Assembly: GCA_959604355.1 (NCBI GenBank)
Contig: CAUHAO010000011.1
Coordinates: forward strand, 1-49,644
Length of the DNA stretch: 49,644 nt
Direction of reading: 5' to 3'
Source of the DNA: an uncultured Eubacteriales bacterium
GTDB taxonomy: Bacteria; Bacillota; Clostridia; Oscillospirales; UBA644
The notes beneath the pieces were generated by a model, which was not told the DNA's origin, searched no databases, and was given only the letters and a program-made list of their open reading frames with translations. The position numbers and the translations under genes were made by a program. Below, piece after piece: positions 32,758 through 42,900 of this stretch. The number at the start of each line of letters is the position of its first letter. Positions within the stretch are counted from its first letter, which is position 1.

Positions 32758-33428
32758 ACTTTTTTTACTGCCTTATACCCGAGTCCTCGAACAGACTCGA
32801 TTTCAAATTCATTCCAGCCTTCAATACGCTTGCGTAGACGTCCTACATGAACGGTTACGGTTTCCCAGCCGGTCTCGCTGTCGGTGCCCCAGATCTCATC
32901 CATAAGCTGAATGCGTGTGAAAATCTGTCCCGGATAGGAAAGAAGTTTATACAGTAGCATAAATTCCTTCTGCGGAAGCTCTTGTGTTTCACCTTTTCGT
33001 GTGATTGTAAGAGAATTATAGTCCAGCGTTACATCACCGATTACTATTTTTTGCTCATTTACGATCTGCGCACGTCTGAGCAATGCTTTAATACGCATCA
33101 GCAGCTTGTCCTCGTCAATGGGCTTGGTGATATAATCGTCAGTCCCCACAAGAAAGCCTTTCTTCTCGTCTGCAGGAAGGTTCTTTGCCGTTACCATCAG
33201 AATCGGAAGTGTGTTATCGGTTTCGCGGATCAGCTTTGTAAATTCGTAGCCGTCCATTTTTGGCATCATTATATCCAGTACCACCAGGTCAATGTGCTCA
33301 CGGTCAAGTGCCTCTAATGCTTCCTCGCCGTTATTTGCTGTGGTTACGGTATAATTTGCATTTTGCAGGATAGCACGCAAAAGCATTCTGGTGTGCTTGT
33401 CATCATCTGCAACAAGAATATGAAACAT
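32754..33428 (-). CDS. OmpR-family response regulator
   Basis: A 224-residue regulator from the ATG at 33428 (GGGAGA upstream; an ATG 9 bases earlier sits too close to that site). The receiver domain has the acidic pair D8-D9, phospho-acceptor D52 in LDIMMPKMDG, and a switch Thr and Lys in MVTAKNLP. The C-terminal winged helix includes LPQKEFMLLYKLLSYPGQIFTR and VTVHVGRLRKRIE. It is the partner of the kinase just downstream. Confidence 0.93.
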   Translation of the reverse strand: MFHILVADDDKHTRMLLRAILQNANYTVTTANNGEEALEALDREHIDLVVLDIMMPKMDGYEFTKLIRETDNTLPILMVTAKNLPADEKKGFLVGTDDYITKPIDEDKLLMRIKALLRRAQIVNEQKIVIGDVTLDYNSLTITRKGETQELPQKEFMLLYKLLSYPGQIFTRIQLMDEIWGTDSETGWETVTVHVGRLRKRIEGWNEFEIESVRGLGYKAVKKV

Positions 33429-33485
33429 AATATTCATCTCCCGTTATTCATATTTAATTCGGTTGTGAGCGTACCGTACAGTCGC

Positions 33486-33684
33486 TTATAAAATTGAACT
33501 TAGCTTATTCAGCTTTGGCTTTTTGTTCTTCTCAGGTCTCCCGGTTTTATGTTTTCTTTGGAATCATATAATAGCGTCCGAAATGCCGGAGCACTTCAAT
33601 GCGGTCTTCGTCGCAGAGCTTTTGTACCCACCGCAGAGATACATCCCATTTTTCAGATGCTCCCTTGGCTGATATAAAATCCAT
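33486..33684 (-). pseudogene. Small helix-turn-helix protein, frameshifted in an A run
   Basis: The intact frame from 33684 reads MDFISAKGASEKWDVSLRWVQKLCDEDRIEV...FGRYYMIPKKT and stops at 33547. This is the start of the common small MerR-like DNA-binding proteins of Clostridia, which continue with a basic tail. Skipping one base in the AAAA run of that last codon pair gives PKKHKTGRPEKNKKPK and a stop at 33486. I infer a frameshift, though a functional short form is possible. Confidence 0.5.
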
Positions 33685-33765
33685 AGTTCTGCTCTTTGTG
33701 TTCGCCTTGGCGAAGAGTATATTTATATTGTATTCATTTATGCGAAGAGTGTCAAGATATATCAT

Positions 33766-34352
33766 TCAAAGTTAAAAATTTGTTCTCAAAAGTCAAGTTT
33801 TAGTTTAGAAACTTTTTTATGCTTGTTATCAACATTTTTTAAATCAATGGGACCGATCGGAGCAGAATAACGATGATAATTTCAAAAAACACAGTATGAT
33901 GCTTCTCGATGACATATGTCGGTTTCTAAAAATTCTTCGTTATGTATTATTTTTATCTTTACGGAAATCTCTAATTATGAACTGAAACTGAATTTTCCGA
34001 AAAATACGGCGAGTTTCGTTTCAGTTTAGAATTATTTGATAGACTTTCACGGTAAAAGGTGAAAAGTGGCATTTTTTGAAAGCAGTAACGGAGATGAAAT
34101 ATGAAGTCTCCTTCATCAGCGTATCGGGAAATACCGAAAGGCCGGTACACGGCAGAGCCGACAGCCTGCCGCATTGAAAGTCATATCCGCTTCCGAGTTG
34201 CTCGAAGGACTTCCGAGCCAAACGGATATTCAAAACGCCTGTAGCTTTGTCCGGGATCATTTCGGACAGCAATAAACAGTCGCCCCAATATTATTTTTTT
34301 GCTCTTATCCGCGAAAAAAGTCGGATAAAGAAGAAAGAGGAGGTAACCCCCT
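33766..34352. other. Intergenic interval with decayed sequence
   Basis: It is A/T-rich to about 34020, then contains a flavodoxin-like remnant (34094-34177) and further sequence to 34270 that no longer encodes an intact frame. The ftsH ribosome site AAAGAGGAGGT lies at 34334-34344. Confidence 0.5.
34094..34177 (+). pseudogene. Flavodoxin-like N-terminal remnant
   Basis: A 27-residue frame, with GGAG just upstream, reads KYEVSFISVSGNTERPVHGRADSLPH. The SVSGNTE stretch resembles the phosphate-binding loop of flavodoxins (S/T-x-T/S-G-N-T). The frame stops at TGA and the rest of the domain is missing, so it is a gene remnant. The short match leaves some doubt. Confidence 0.4.
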
Positions 34353-36179
34353 GTGAATGAAGTAAAACGCCCTAAAAAACCGTTGATTTTCTATTACGGT
34401 ATCGCGTTGCTTATCATTGTTCTTTTTAACTCCATCGTAATGCCTTGGTTTCTTGAACGGCAAGTCAAAGAGGTGGATTACGGAACCTTTATGACTATGA
34501 CCGAAGAGAAAAATATCGGTCTTGTTAAAATCAGTGAGACGGAGAATCAAATCACATTTACCGATAAGGAACAAAAGCAGATATATAAAACTGCCATGGT
34601 AAACGATGCCAATTTGATCGATCGTTTGTATGCTTCCGGTGCAGAGTTTTCCGGTGAGATCATCGAAGAACCCAACTGGCTGTTAAGCTTTCTGCTCACA
34701 TGGATTCTGCCGATCGTGATATTTATTGCCATCGGACAGTTTATGACAAAGAAGATGATGGATAAAGCAGGCGGCGGCGCAAACTCCATGGCGTTCAATA
34801 TGGGTAAGTCCAATGCCAAGGTATATGTTAAGTCCTCCAACGGAATCATGTTTGACGATGTGGAAGGTGTGGACGAAGCCAAAGAGAACTTGCAGGAGGT
34901 TGTAGATTATCTGCATAATCCTAAGAAATACACCGAGGTCGGCGCGCAGATGCCGAAAGGTGTCCTTCTCGTAGGCCCTCCCGGTACCGGTAAGACCATG
35001 CTTGCCAAGGCTGTAGCAGGGGAAGCCGGCGTACCGTTTTTCTCCATGAGCGGTTCTGAATTTGTAGAAATGTTTGTCGGTATGGGTGCCTCCAAGGTTC
35101 GTGACCTGTTTAAGCAGGCAAAGGAAAAAGCTCCGTGTATTGTCTTCATTGACGAGATCGATGCCATCGGCGGAAAACGAAGCTCCGGCAGTATGAGCGG
35201 AGGATACGATGAACGCGAGCAGACATTGAACCAACTTCTTACCGAAATGGATGGCTTTGAAGGCAACACGGGTGTTATCATCCTTGCCGCTACCAATCGT
35301 CCCGAATCCCTTGACCCCGCGCTTACCCGTCCCGGTCGTTTTGACCGCCGTGTACCGGTAGAGCTTCCCGACCTCAAAGGCAGAGAGGCAATCCTTAAGG
35401 TTCATTGCAAGAAAATCAAGGTTGTATCGAATATCGACTTTACTCAGGTTGCCCGCATGGCATCGGGGGCTTCGGGTGCCGAGCTTGCCAATATTGTAAA
35501 CGAAGCAGCACTTCGTGCTGTCCGTGCAGACAGGAACGCCGTAACACAGGCTGATCTTGAAGAAAGTATTGAAGTGGTTATTGCGGGTTATCAGAAGAAA
35601 AATGCAATTCTTACCGATAAGGAAAAGATGATAGTTGCTTATCACGAGATCGGCCATGCTCTCGTTGCGGCAAAGCAGACAAACTCTGCTCCCGTGCAGA
35701 AGATAACCATTGTGCCCCGTACATCCGGTGCTCTCGGATACACGATGCAGGTGGATGAAGGTAACCGTTACCTGATGAGCAAGGAAGAGATCGAAAACAA
35801 GATTGCGACCTATACAGGCGGGCGTGCGGCTGAGGAAATAGCTGTCGGCTCTATTACGACAGGAGCTTCAAATGACATCGAGCAGGCAACAAAGCTTGCC
35901 CGTGCTATGATTACCCGATACGGTATGAGCGAAGATTTCGGGATGGTCGCTCTTGAAAACGTAACCAATCAGTATCTCGGCGGTGACGCTGCGCTTGCTT
36001 GCTCCGCCGAAACCCAGACGGAAATCGATCGTCAGGTTGTTGACCTTGTGAAAAAACAGTATGAAAAAGCAAAGCAGATCATTACCGAGAACAAATCGAA
36101 AATGGACGAGCTTGCTCAATACCTTTATGCGCACGAGACCATTACCGGCGAAGAGTTTATGAATATTTTGAATTCTTAA
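34353..36179 (+). CDS. ftsH: ATP-dependent zinc metalloprotease FtsH
   Basis: FtsH is a membrane hexamer that degrades misfolded membrane proteins and short-lived regulators. The 608-residue protein has two N-terminal helices (about 12-32 and 108-130), an AAA+ domain with Walker A GPPGTGKT at 208-215 and Walker B VFIDEIDAIGG, the second region of homology (RPGRFDRRV), and the zinc site H431-E432-I-G-H435. The start is GTG with a strong AAAGAGGAGGT site. Spore formers usually keep ftsH beside tilS-hpt; this copy lies in an accessory region, so it may be a second one. Confidence 0.93.
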   Translation: MNEVKRPKKPLIFYYGIALLIIVLFNSIVMPWFLERQVKEVDYGTFMTMTEEKNIGLVKISETENQITFTDKEQKQIYKTAMVNDANLIDRLYASGAEFSGEIIEEPNWLLSFLLTWILPIVIFIAIGQFMTKKMMDKAGGGANSMAFNMGKSNAKVYVKSSNGIMFDDVEGVDEAKENLQEVVDYLHNPKKYTEVGAQMPKGVLLVGPPGTGKTMLAKAVAGEAGVPFFSMSGSEFVEMFVGMGASKVRDLFKQAKEKAPCIVFIDEIDAIGGKRSSGSMSGGYDEREQTLNQLLTEMDGFEGNTGVIILAATNRPESLDPALTRPGRFDRRVPVELPDLKGREAILKVHCKKIKVVSNIDFTQVARMASGASGAELANIVNEAALRAVRADRNAVTQADLEESIEVVIAGYQKKNAILTDKEKMIVAYHEIGHALVAAKQTNSAPVQKITIVPRTSGALGYTMQVDEGNRYLMSKEEIENKIATYTGGRAAEEIAVGSITTGASNDIEQATKLARAMITRYGMSEDFGMVALENVTNQYLGGDAALACSAETQTEIDRQVVDLVKKQYEKAKQIITENKSKMDELAQYLYAHETITGEEFMNILNS

Positions 36180-36601
36180 TCCCCCCACCGTGACGGTAAG
36201 CCTGTTATGACGACCCGAGTTGCCGCCGAATAATTCCTCCATAGGTGAAGACAGGCTTACGGTTGAGGCCGTAAAAATGGCAAACAAAGGCAAACAAGCC
36301 TTTGAGGGCCCTGCATACGGTCTTGGGGGCATGAAAGACTCTTATAATTAAGCTCCTAACTGAAAAAAGCGTGAGCTGCCGATTCGGGCGGAGCAGGTCT
36401 CGTTTACATTGCGAAAGGTATGGCGCCGCAAACACGGAGAAATGCCTAAAAATGCGCTTCGATGCAGAATTGACGCCTGTTTGGATATTGTCCGTGTTGT
36501 ATCGGCGGAAGATGTGAAACAGATGAAACCTATGCAATCGTTATATTGGTAACAGATGCTTTGGAATGTATATCAGCGGAATGCAAAGGAGTCTGACAAA
36601 A
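36180..36601. other. Intergenic interval without a recognisable gene
   Basis: Base composition is coding-like, with scraps such as LTVEAVKMANKGKQAFEGPAY (about 36254-36320), but every frame is interrupted. It may be the remains of a gene. Confidence 0.4.
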
Positions 36602-37516
36602 ATGAATATGAAATATATACTCTATAATCCCAATGCAGGTGACGGACAAACAAAAAAAGCTGTGGATGCCTTACAGGCATCATATGAAAACACGGTGCTG
36701 ATCAATATGGACCGCATGTCCAGCTATAAAACCTTCTTTAACGGGTTGGAAAAGGATGCGGATATTATACTTTGCGGCGGTGACGGGACGCTGAATCATT
36801 TTGCAAACGCTACAAAGGACATCACGATTGAAAACAGTATTTATTACTTTCCGCTCGGCATCGGCAATGATTTTGCACGTGATCTCGGATATGAAAAATA
36901 CGCTGCTCCTGATTTCTGCGTAAATGAATATTTGACAGAGCTTCCGTCCGTAACCGTGAACGGCGAAACAAGACTGTTTCTCAACAATGTCGGCTTTGGT
37001 ATTGACGGATATTGTACCGAGGTCGGGGATAAACTCCGTGAGCAAAACAGGAAAAACGAAACAAACAGGCCGATCGATTATACGGAAATCGCAATTAAAG
37101 GGTTACTTCGGTATTTCAAGCCGAGAAATGCTGTCGTTACGGTTGACGGCAAGAAATATACATACAACAAAGTTTGGCTTGCTCCCTGTATGAACGGCAG
37201 GTATTACGGCTGCGGAATGATGGCGGCGCCGAAGCAGAACAGGCGCGGAACAGAACACAAGGTGTCATTGGTGGTTTTCCACGGAGCCGATAAACTCAGA
37301 GCACTTATGATCTTTCCGTCAATCTTCAAGGGCGAGCATGTCAAATACGCAAAACAAGTATCGATTTTTGAAGGCCATGACATAACTGTGGAATTTGACC
37401 GCCCTACGCCGCTTCAAATTGACGGCGGAACCATACTCGGCGTCACCTCTTATTCGGTTCACGCATCAAATAAGATTGAAAGAGCGAACGCAACCGAACG
37501 GTTTGCTGCAGGGTAA
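36602..37516 (+). CDS. YegS/BmrU-type diacylglycerol/lipid kinase
   Basis: A 304-residue member of the DAGK catalytic family. The nucleotide-binding GGDGT (59-63) and LGIGNDFARDLG around 91-102 are diagnostic; a second block has GFGIDGYCTEVGD. The enzyme phosphorylates diacylglycerol or a related lipid. The start at 36602 is supported by AAAGGAG upstream; an upstream ATG at 36566 lacks a site. It opens a run of lipid genes (GT8, pgsA, cdsA, activase, PlsC-like), suggesting it recycles diacylglycerol to phosphatidic acid for that pathway. Confidence 0.88.
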   Translation: MNMKYILYNPNAGDGQTKKAVDALQASYENTVLINMDRMSSYKTFFNGLEKDADIILCGGDGTLNHFANATKDITIENSIYYFPLGIGNDFARDLGYEKYAAPDFCVNEYLTELPSVTVNGETRLFLNNVGFGIDGYCTEVGDKLREQNRKNETNRPIDYTEIAIKGLLRYFKPRNAVVTVDGKKYTYNKVWLAPCMNGRYYGCGMMAAPKQNRRGTEHKVSLVVFHGADKLRALMIFPSIFKGEHVKYAKQVSIFEGHDITVEFDRPTPLQIDGGTILGVTSYSVHASNKIERANATERFAAG

Positions 37517-37673
37517 AGGGGACGAGCTCGGATGATCCGACATACCCCGAATTTATTATATCAGCAGTCGTCGAAACAGGACTGTGCCTGATATCTATGC
37601 TTTCATACGTCCTATGGTTGCGGAGAAAAAAGAAAAAGACCGTTGCATGCCTTAGCCAAACGGAGGGTGAACA

Positions 37674-38510
37674 TTGAATACCGAAAAAGAAAAACTGAAT
37701 CTGCTTGTCACGTTGGATGCGAATTATATTCCGCATCTGAATGTGATGCTTTCCTCTTTATTGAATTCCAATCCGGATTGTTGTTTTGATGTGTATTTGC
37801 TTCATTCTTCGGTAAATGAAATGGATACGGCTTCTACCGTAAGGGTTCTCGCAGACAAAGGAAAGCTCTTTATGATCAATACCGATGAAGTGCGCCTTGA
37901 AGATGCGCCCACTACGTCGAGGTATCCCCAAGAAATCTATTACCGTATCTTTGCGGCGAAATATCTTCCCGACACATTAGACCGAGTGCTGTATCTTGAT
38001 CCGGATCTGATTGTGAACGGCTCTTTGAAGGAGCTGTACCATCTGCCGATGGATGAATATTATTTTGCCGCAGCCTCGCATACCGGACCTCTTATGAGAA
38101 AGATGAATGAAATTCGGTTAGATATGGAAGACGGCAGCCCCTACATCAATTCCGGTGTTATGCTGATGAACTTGAAAAAACTGCGTATGGAGCAAAACTA
38201 CGATGATGTGTTCCGTTTTATTGAAAAGCGAAAAAACCTTTTGATCTTGCCGGATCAGGACATCATCAGCAGCCTTTACGGCAGTAAGATATATGCGCTT
38301 GATACATACCGCTACAATATGACCGAAAGGCTGTATAAGCTGCATTCACCGTTTGAAAAAGGTCTTGATTTGAACTGGATCCGCAAACATTCCGTTATTA
38401 TTCATTACTGCGGCAGAAATAAACCATGGGCAGAAAATTATTCCGGCAGTCTGGATATCTTTTATAAAGAAGCCGTTGCTCGGATGAAGGATAAGACAGT
38501 ATTATATTAA
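37674..38510 (+). CDS. Family 8 glycosyltransferase
   Basis: A 278-residue GT8-type enzyme. The metal-binding D109-P-D111 lies in RVLYLDPDLIVNG; NSGVMLMNLKKLR and VIIHYCGRNKPW near the C-terminus are typical of LgtC/GspA-like enzymes that transfer glucose or galactose from a UDP-sugar with retention. The TTG start is supported by GGAGGG about 7 bases upstream. In this lipid cluster the acceptor could be diacylglycerol or a glycolipid, but that is inference. Confidence 0.88.
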   Translation: MNTEKEKLNLLVTLDANYIPHLNVMLSSLLNSNPDCCFDVYLLHSSVNEMDTASTVRVLADKGKLFMINTDEVRLEDAPTTSRYPQEIYYRIFAAKYLPDTLDRVLYLDPDLIVNGSLKELYHLPMDEYYFAAASHTGPLMRKMNEIRLDMEDGSPYINSGVMLMNLKKLRMEQNYDDVFRFIEKRKNLLILPDQDIISSLYGSKIYALDTYRYNMTERLYKLHSPFEKGLDLNWIRKHSVIIHYCGRNKPWAENYSGSLDIFYKEAVARMKDKTVLY

Positions 38511-38537
38511 GCAGAAAATCCGTAGGAGAAGTGTAAA

Positions 38538-39092
38538 ATGCACAGAGTATTAAAAAAAGACCAAATTCTGACCATTCCCAATCTTTTAAGTGTTGTACGT
38601 CTGGCACTGATACCGCTGATCGTTTGGCTCTACATTGGAAAACAGGAATACAATCTTGCAGTCCTCGTTATTTTGATTTCCGGGGTTACCGATATCGTTG
38701 ACGGCTTTATTGCCCGCCACTTCAATATGATTTCGGATTTCGGTAAGATACTTGATCCCGTAGCGGACAAGCTGACACAGGCGGCAGTCATTATTTGTCT
38801 CGCTGCGAAGCATACGCTTATGAGCGTGCTTATCGTTCTCTTTGCATTAAAAGAGATCATTATGACAACCTTCGGCTGTCTTGCTATCAAGAAAAAAGAC
38901 TCGGTAAACAGCGCAAAGTGGTACGGCAAAGTGAATACCGTGGTTTTATATGTGGTGATGATGCTCCTGATTCTGTTTCCGGATATGCCTAATCCTCTTG
39001 CCAATACACTTATCGTTATTTGCGGCGGTGTAATGTTACTGTCACTTGCCTTATATACAAGATTCTATATGAGGCTGCTTAATTCAAAATGA
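38538..39092 (+). CDS. pgsA: CDP-alcohol phosphatidyltransferase, probable PgsA
   Basis: A 184-residue membrane enzyme with the full CDP-alcohol motif D52-x2-D55-G-x2-A-R60-x8-G69-x3-D73-x3-D77. Such enzymes join CDP-diacylglycerol to an alcohol. TIPNLLSVVRLALIPL at the start is typical of PgsA, which makes phosphatidylglycerol phosphate. It stands between GT8 and cdsA, whose product CDP-diacylglycerol is its substrate. Cardiolipin or inositol synthesis cannot be excluded. Confidence 0.88.
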   Translation: MHRVLKKDQILTIPNLLSVVRLALIPLIVWLYIGKQEYNLAVLVILISGVTDIVDGFIARHFNMISDFGKILDPVADKLTQAAVIICLAAKHTLMSVLIVLFALKEIIMTTFGCLAIKKKDSVNSAKWYGKVNTVVLYVVMMLLILFPDMPNPLANTLIVICGGVMLLSLALYTRFYMRLLNSK

Positions 39093-39102
39093 GAGGGTTC
39101 TT

Positions 39103-39915
39103 ATGCTGAAAAGAACAATCACGGGGGCATTTATAACCGCAGTTGTTTACCTTGTGCTTTATTATTCCTATATTCCCGAAGTCCTTCTGATGGCGACTGC
39201 GTTACTCAGTGCTTTCTCCGTATATGAAATATACCATGCGGCAGGTGTCGGCGGAAATGAGGTTTTATTTACTCTTTCCTTTGTGGCGGCTACTTTGGTC
39301 GTCTTTGGGAACACACCGCATTACATAGAGATTATCACGCTTGTTTTCGCTTTGGCGGTCGTTACTTTCATTCTGTTGATGATTTTTCAGAATCAAATTA
39401 AGCTTAACTCTCCGCTGATTGCGTTTTACCTTGTGGCTTTGGTCGTTTTAATGATTTGTGCCGTCCCCGAGCTTCGTAAAATCAATAACGGTATTTATTA
39501 TCTGTCCGGTGCGGTTACCATTTGTTTTATCACCGATATTGCAGCTTATTTGTTCGGACGTGCATTCGGAAAACACAAATTGGCGCCGAAAATCAGCCCG
39601 AACAAAACTATCGAAGGTTCAGTCGCAGGTGTTGTATGCAGCGTTTTGTTGTTTCTGATTGTCGCCGTGTGTATTGATGCGGGAAATATTTTGAAATTTG
39701 ATTATGTGAAACTTTGTATTTACGCGGTGCTTACATCTGTTGTCGGAGAGTTCGGAGATCTTGCAATGTCTTCTGTCAAGCGAATTTGCAAAGTAAAAGA
39801 TTTCGGAACCCTTTTGCCGGGTCACGGCGGCATGCTTGATCGCTTTGACAGCCATATTTTTGCTGTGGCATTTACGCTGGTTTTTTGTAATGTAACAGGC
39901 GGTTTTATCTTATAA
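39103..39915 (+). CDS. cdsA: Phosphatidate cytidylyltransferase
   Basis: CdsA makes CDP-diacylglycerol from phosphatidic acid and CTP in the membrane. The 270-residue protein has about eight hydrophobic segments and the C-terminal signature SSVKR-x4-KD-x-G-x3-PGHGGMLDR around residues 222-248. The length is normal. It starts 10 bases after pgsA, and the activase gene follows after 24 bases, so the genes are probably one operon. Confidence 0.92.
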   Translation: MLKRTITGAFITAVVYLVLYYSYIPEVLLMATALLSAFSVYEIYHAAGVGGNEVLFTLSFVAATLVVFGNTPHYIEIITLVFALAVVTFILLMIFQNQIKLNSPLIAFYLVALVVLMICAVPELRKINNGIYYLSGAVTICFITDIAAYLFGRAFGKHKLAPKISPNKTIEGSVAGVVCSVLLFLIVAVCIDAGNILKFDYVKLCIYAVLTSVVGEFGDLAMSSVKRICKVKDFGTLLPGHGGMLDRFDSHIFAVAFTLVFCNVTGGFIL

Positions 39916-39939
39916 CGCAGATACTATCAGGAGGAAAAC

Positions 39940-42900
39940 ATGAAACAATACCGTGCAGGCATTGATATCGGCTCTACGACCGTAAAGCTGGTATTGCTTG
40001 ACGAACAGAATAATATCCTATACGGAAAATATAAAAGACATCAGGCGCATACGCAGCAGACACTTTCCGAGCTTCTTAAGGAGGCAAAGGAAACGGTCGG
40101 AGCGTGTGAACTTCAAATTAGAATTACCGGTTCCGGATCGATTAACCTCGGAAAAGCGCTCGGCATTAAATTTGTGCAGGAGGTCGTGGCGGTAGCAACC
40201 GCACTGAAGTCAACCTATCCTCAAACCGATGTTGCCATTGAGCTTGGCGGTGAGGATGCCAAAATCATCTACTTCACCGGCGGACTTGAGGAACGTATGA
40301 ACGGCGTTTGTGCCGGAGGAACCGGTTCCTTTATTGATCAGATGGCGGCTCTGCTTCAAACGGATGCCGCAGGACTTAACAGCGAGGCGGAAAACTACAA
40401 ACAGATATATCCGATTGCGGCAAGGTGCGGAGTTTTTGCCAAAACCGACATCCAGCCGCTTATAAACGAAGGCGCCACGAAAGCAGACCTTGCCGCTTCC
40501 ATATTTCAAGCAGTAGTCAATCAGACTATTTCGGGGCTTGCTTGCGGAAAGCCCATTCGCGGATGCGTTGCTTTTATCGGCGGACCGCTGCACTTTCTGC
40601 CCGAACTGAAAAAAGCGTTTGTGCGCACATTGAATCTTACGGATGAAAATATCGTTGACCCTGAAAATTCTCATTTGTTTGCCGCAATGGGTGCGGCACT
40701 GGAAAGCGAAAAGTGCGAGGCGCTATCAATTGATTCATTGATTGACAAGATGGATAAGGGGGTTGCGGTAAGCTTTGAAATGCCGAGACTGCCTGCTTTG
40801 TTTCAGGATGAAAACGAATATGAAGCATTTTGCCGCCGCCACGAAAAAAGCACCGTAAAAAAGGCAGAACTTTCTTCATACAGCGGCAACTGCTTTCTCG
40901 GCATTGATGCAGGCTCCACCACAACAAAAATGGCGCTGATCGGTGCAAACGGAGAGCTGCTGTATTCCTTTTATGCAAACAATCAGGGCAATCCCATCGA
41001 AACAGCAAAAAACGCCATCCGTGAAATGCAAAAAAAACTACCCGAAAGCGCGAAAATCGTCAGATCCTGTTCCACGGGATACGGAGAGGCACTTCTCAAA
41101 TCCGCATTTTCTCTGGATGAAGGCGAGGTTGAAACCATCGCTCACTGTACCGCAGCAGCATTTTTCGACACGCAAGTGGATTGTGTGCTGGATATCGGCG
41201 GTCAGGATATGAAATGTATCAAACTCAAAAACGGCGTTGTAGATAATATTATGCTCAATGAAGCGTGCTCCTCTGGGTGCGGTTCTTTTATTGAGAATTT
41301 CGCAAATTCCCTCGGGTTTACCGCCGAAGAATTTGCCGAGGTCGCTTTGTTTGCAAAAAATCCCGTTGACCTCGGTACTCGCTGCACCGTCTTTATGAAT
41401 TCAAATGTAAAGCAGGCGCAAAAGGAAGGAGCTCATGTCTCGGATATTTCTGCAGGACTTGCATATTCGGTCATAAAAAATGCCCTGTATAAGGTAATCA
41501 AGCTTGCAAACGCCGAAGAACTCGGTCGGCATATCGTTGTTCAGGGTGGCACGTTCCATAATAAGGCAGTTTTGAGAGCTTTTGAAAAGATAGCGGGTGT
41601 GGAAGTAATCTGTCCCGATATTTCGGGTATTATGGGCGCTTTCGGTGCGGCATTGATCGCAAGAAAACATTATATCGGTACGGCGACAAAAATGCTTCCT
41701 TTGGAAGAAATCACAAGCCTTACATACACATCAAAAACGGCACGATGCGGCGGATGCTCCAACCGCTGCATGCTGACGGTCAACACCTTTGCAGGAGGCA
41801 GACGGCATATCACCGGAAACCGCTGTGAAAAAGGGCTCGGCGCAGATAGTGTAAAAAATAATGCACCCAATATGATGGAGTTCAAGCGGAAGCGTATTTT
41901 CTCATACGAGCCGCTTGAGGAGCAGACCGCCGTGCGTGGCGTTATCGGTATTCCGAGGGTTCTCAACATGTATGAGAACTATCCTTTTTGGGCGACTTTT
42001 TTCAAACGCTTAGGATTCCGAACCGTATTGTCTCCGTATTCATCAAGAAAGATCTATGAGCTCGGTATGGAGTCCATTCCCTCGGAATCGGAATGCTATC
42101 CGGCAAAGTTGGCTCACGGTCATGTGCAATGGCTTATAAATGCGGGTGTCAAAACGATTTTCCACCCCTGTGTGTTTTATGAACATCAGGAAACGTCCGG
42201 CGCGCAGAACCATTTCAACTGTCCGATTGTGGTATCCTACCCGGAAAATCTGAAAAACAATGTGGAAGCCGTAACCGACGGTAGTGTTCGCTATATCCGT
42301 CCTTTTATTGCGTTTACTGACGAGAAGACGGTTTCTGAACGTTTAGTGCGTCTTTGTAAAGAAGAATGGGACATTCCCGAAAAAGATGTACGCGATGCTG
42401 TCTTTGTTGCATGGGCGGAGCAGTTAAAGGCGAAGGCTGATATTCGTGCCGAGGGTCAACGACTTCTTGATGTACTGGAACGCACCGGAGATAAAGGTAT
42501 CGTTCTTGCGGGGCGACCGTATCACATTGATCCCGAGGTTAACCACGGAATTCCCGAACTGATAACATCCTACGGGCTTGCCGTGTTTACCGAGGACAGT
42601 CTTCCGCTGGATTTTACTCCCGAGAGACCTTTGCGTGTTGTGGATCAGTGGGTCTACCATTCAAGACTGTATTCTGCGGCGGAATTCGTTTGCAAAAGAC
42701 GCGACCTTGAGCTTATCCAACTGAACTCTTTCGGTTGCGGTCTGGATGCGGTAACGAGTGATCAGGTGAATGAAATTCTGGAAAATTCGGGTAAGCTTTA
42801 TACGCTCCTGAAAATTGACGAGGTGGCAAACCTCGGTGCCGTTCGTATCCGCATCCGCAGTTTGATTTCGGCTATGAATATGCGGCAGGAACAGAATATT

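Noticed and set aside
34683..35657. Long open frame on the minus strand (324 codons)
   Set aside because: Antisense to ftsH; an artefact of codon bias.
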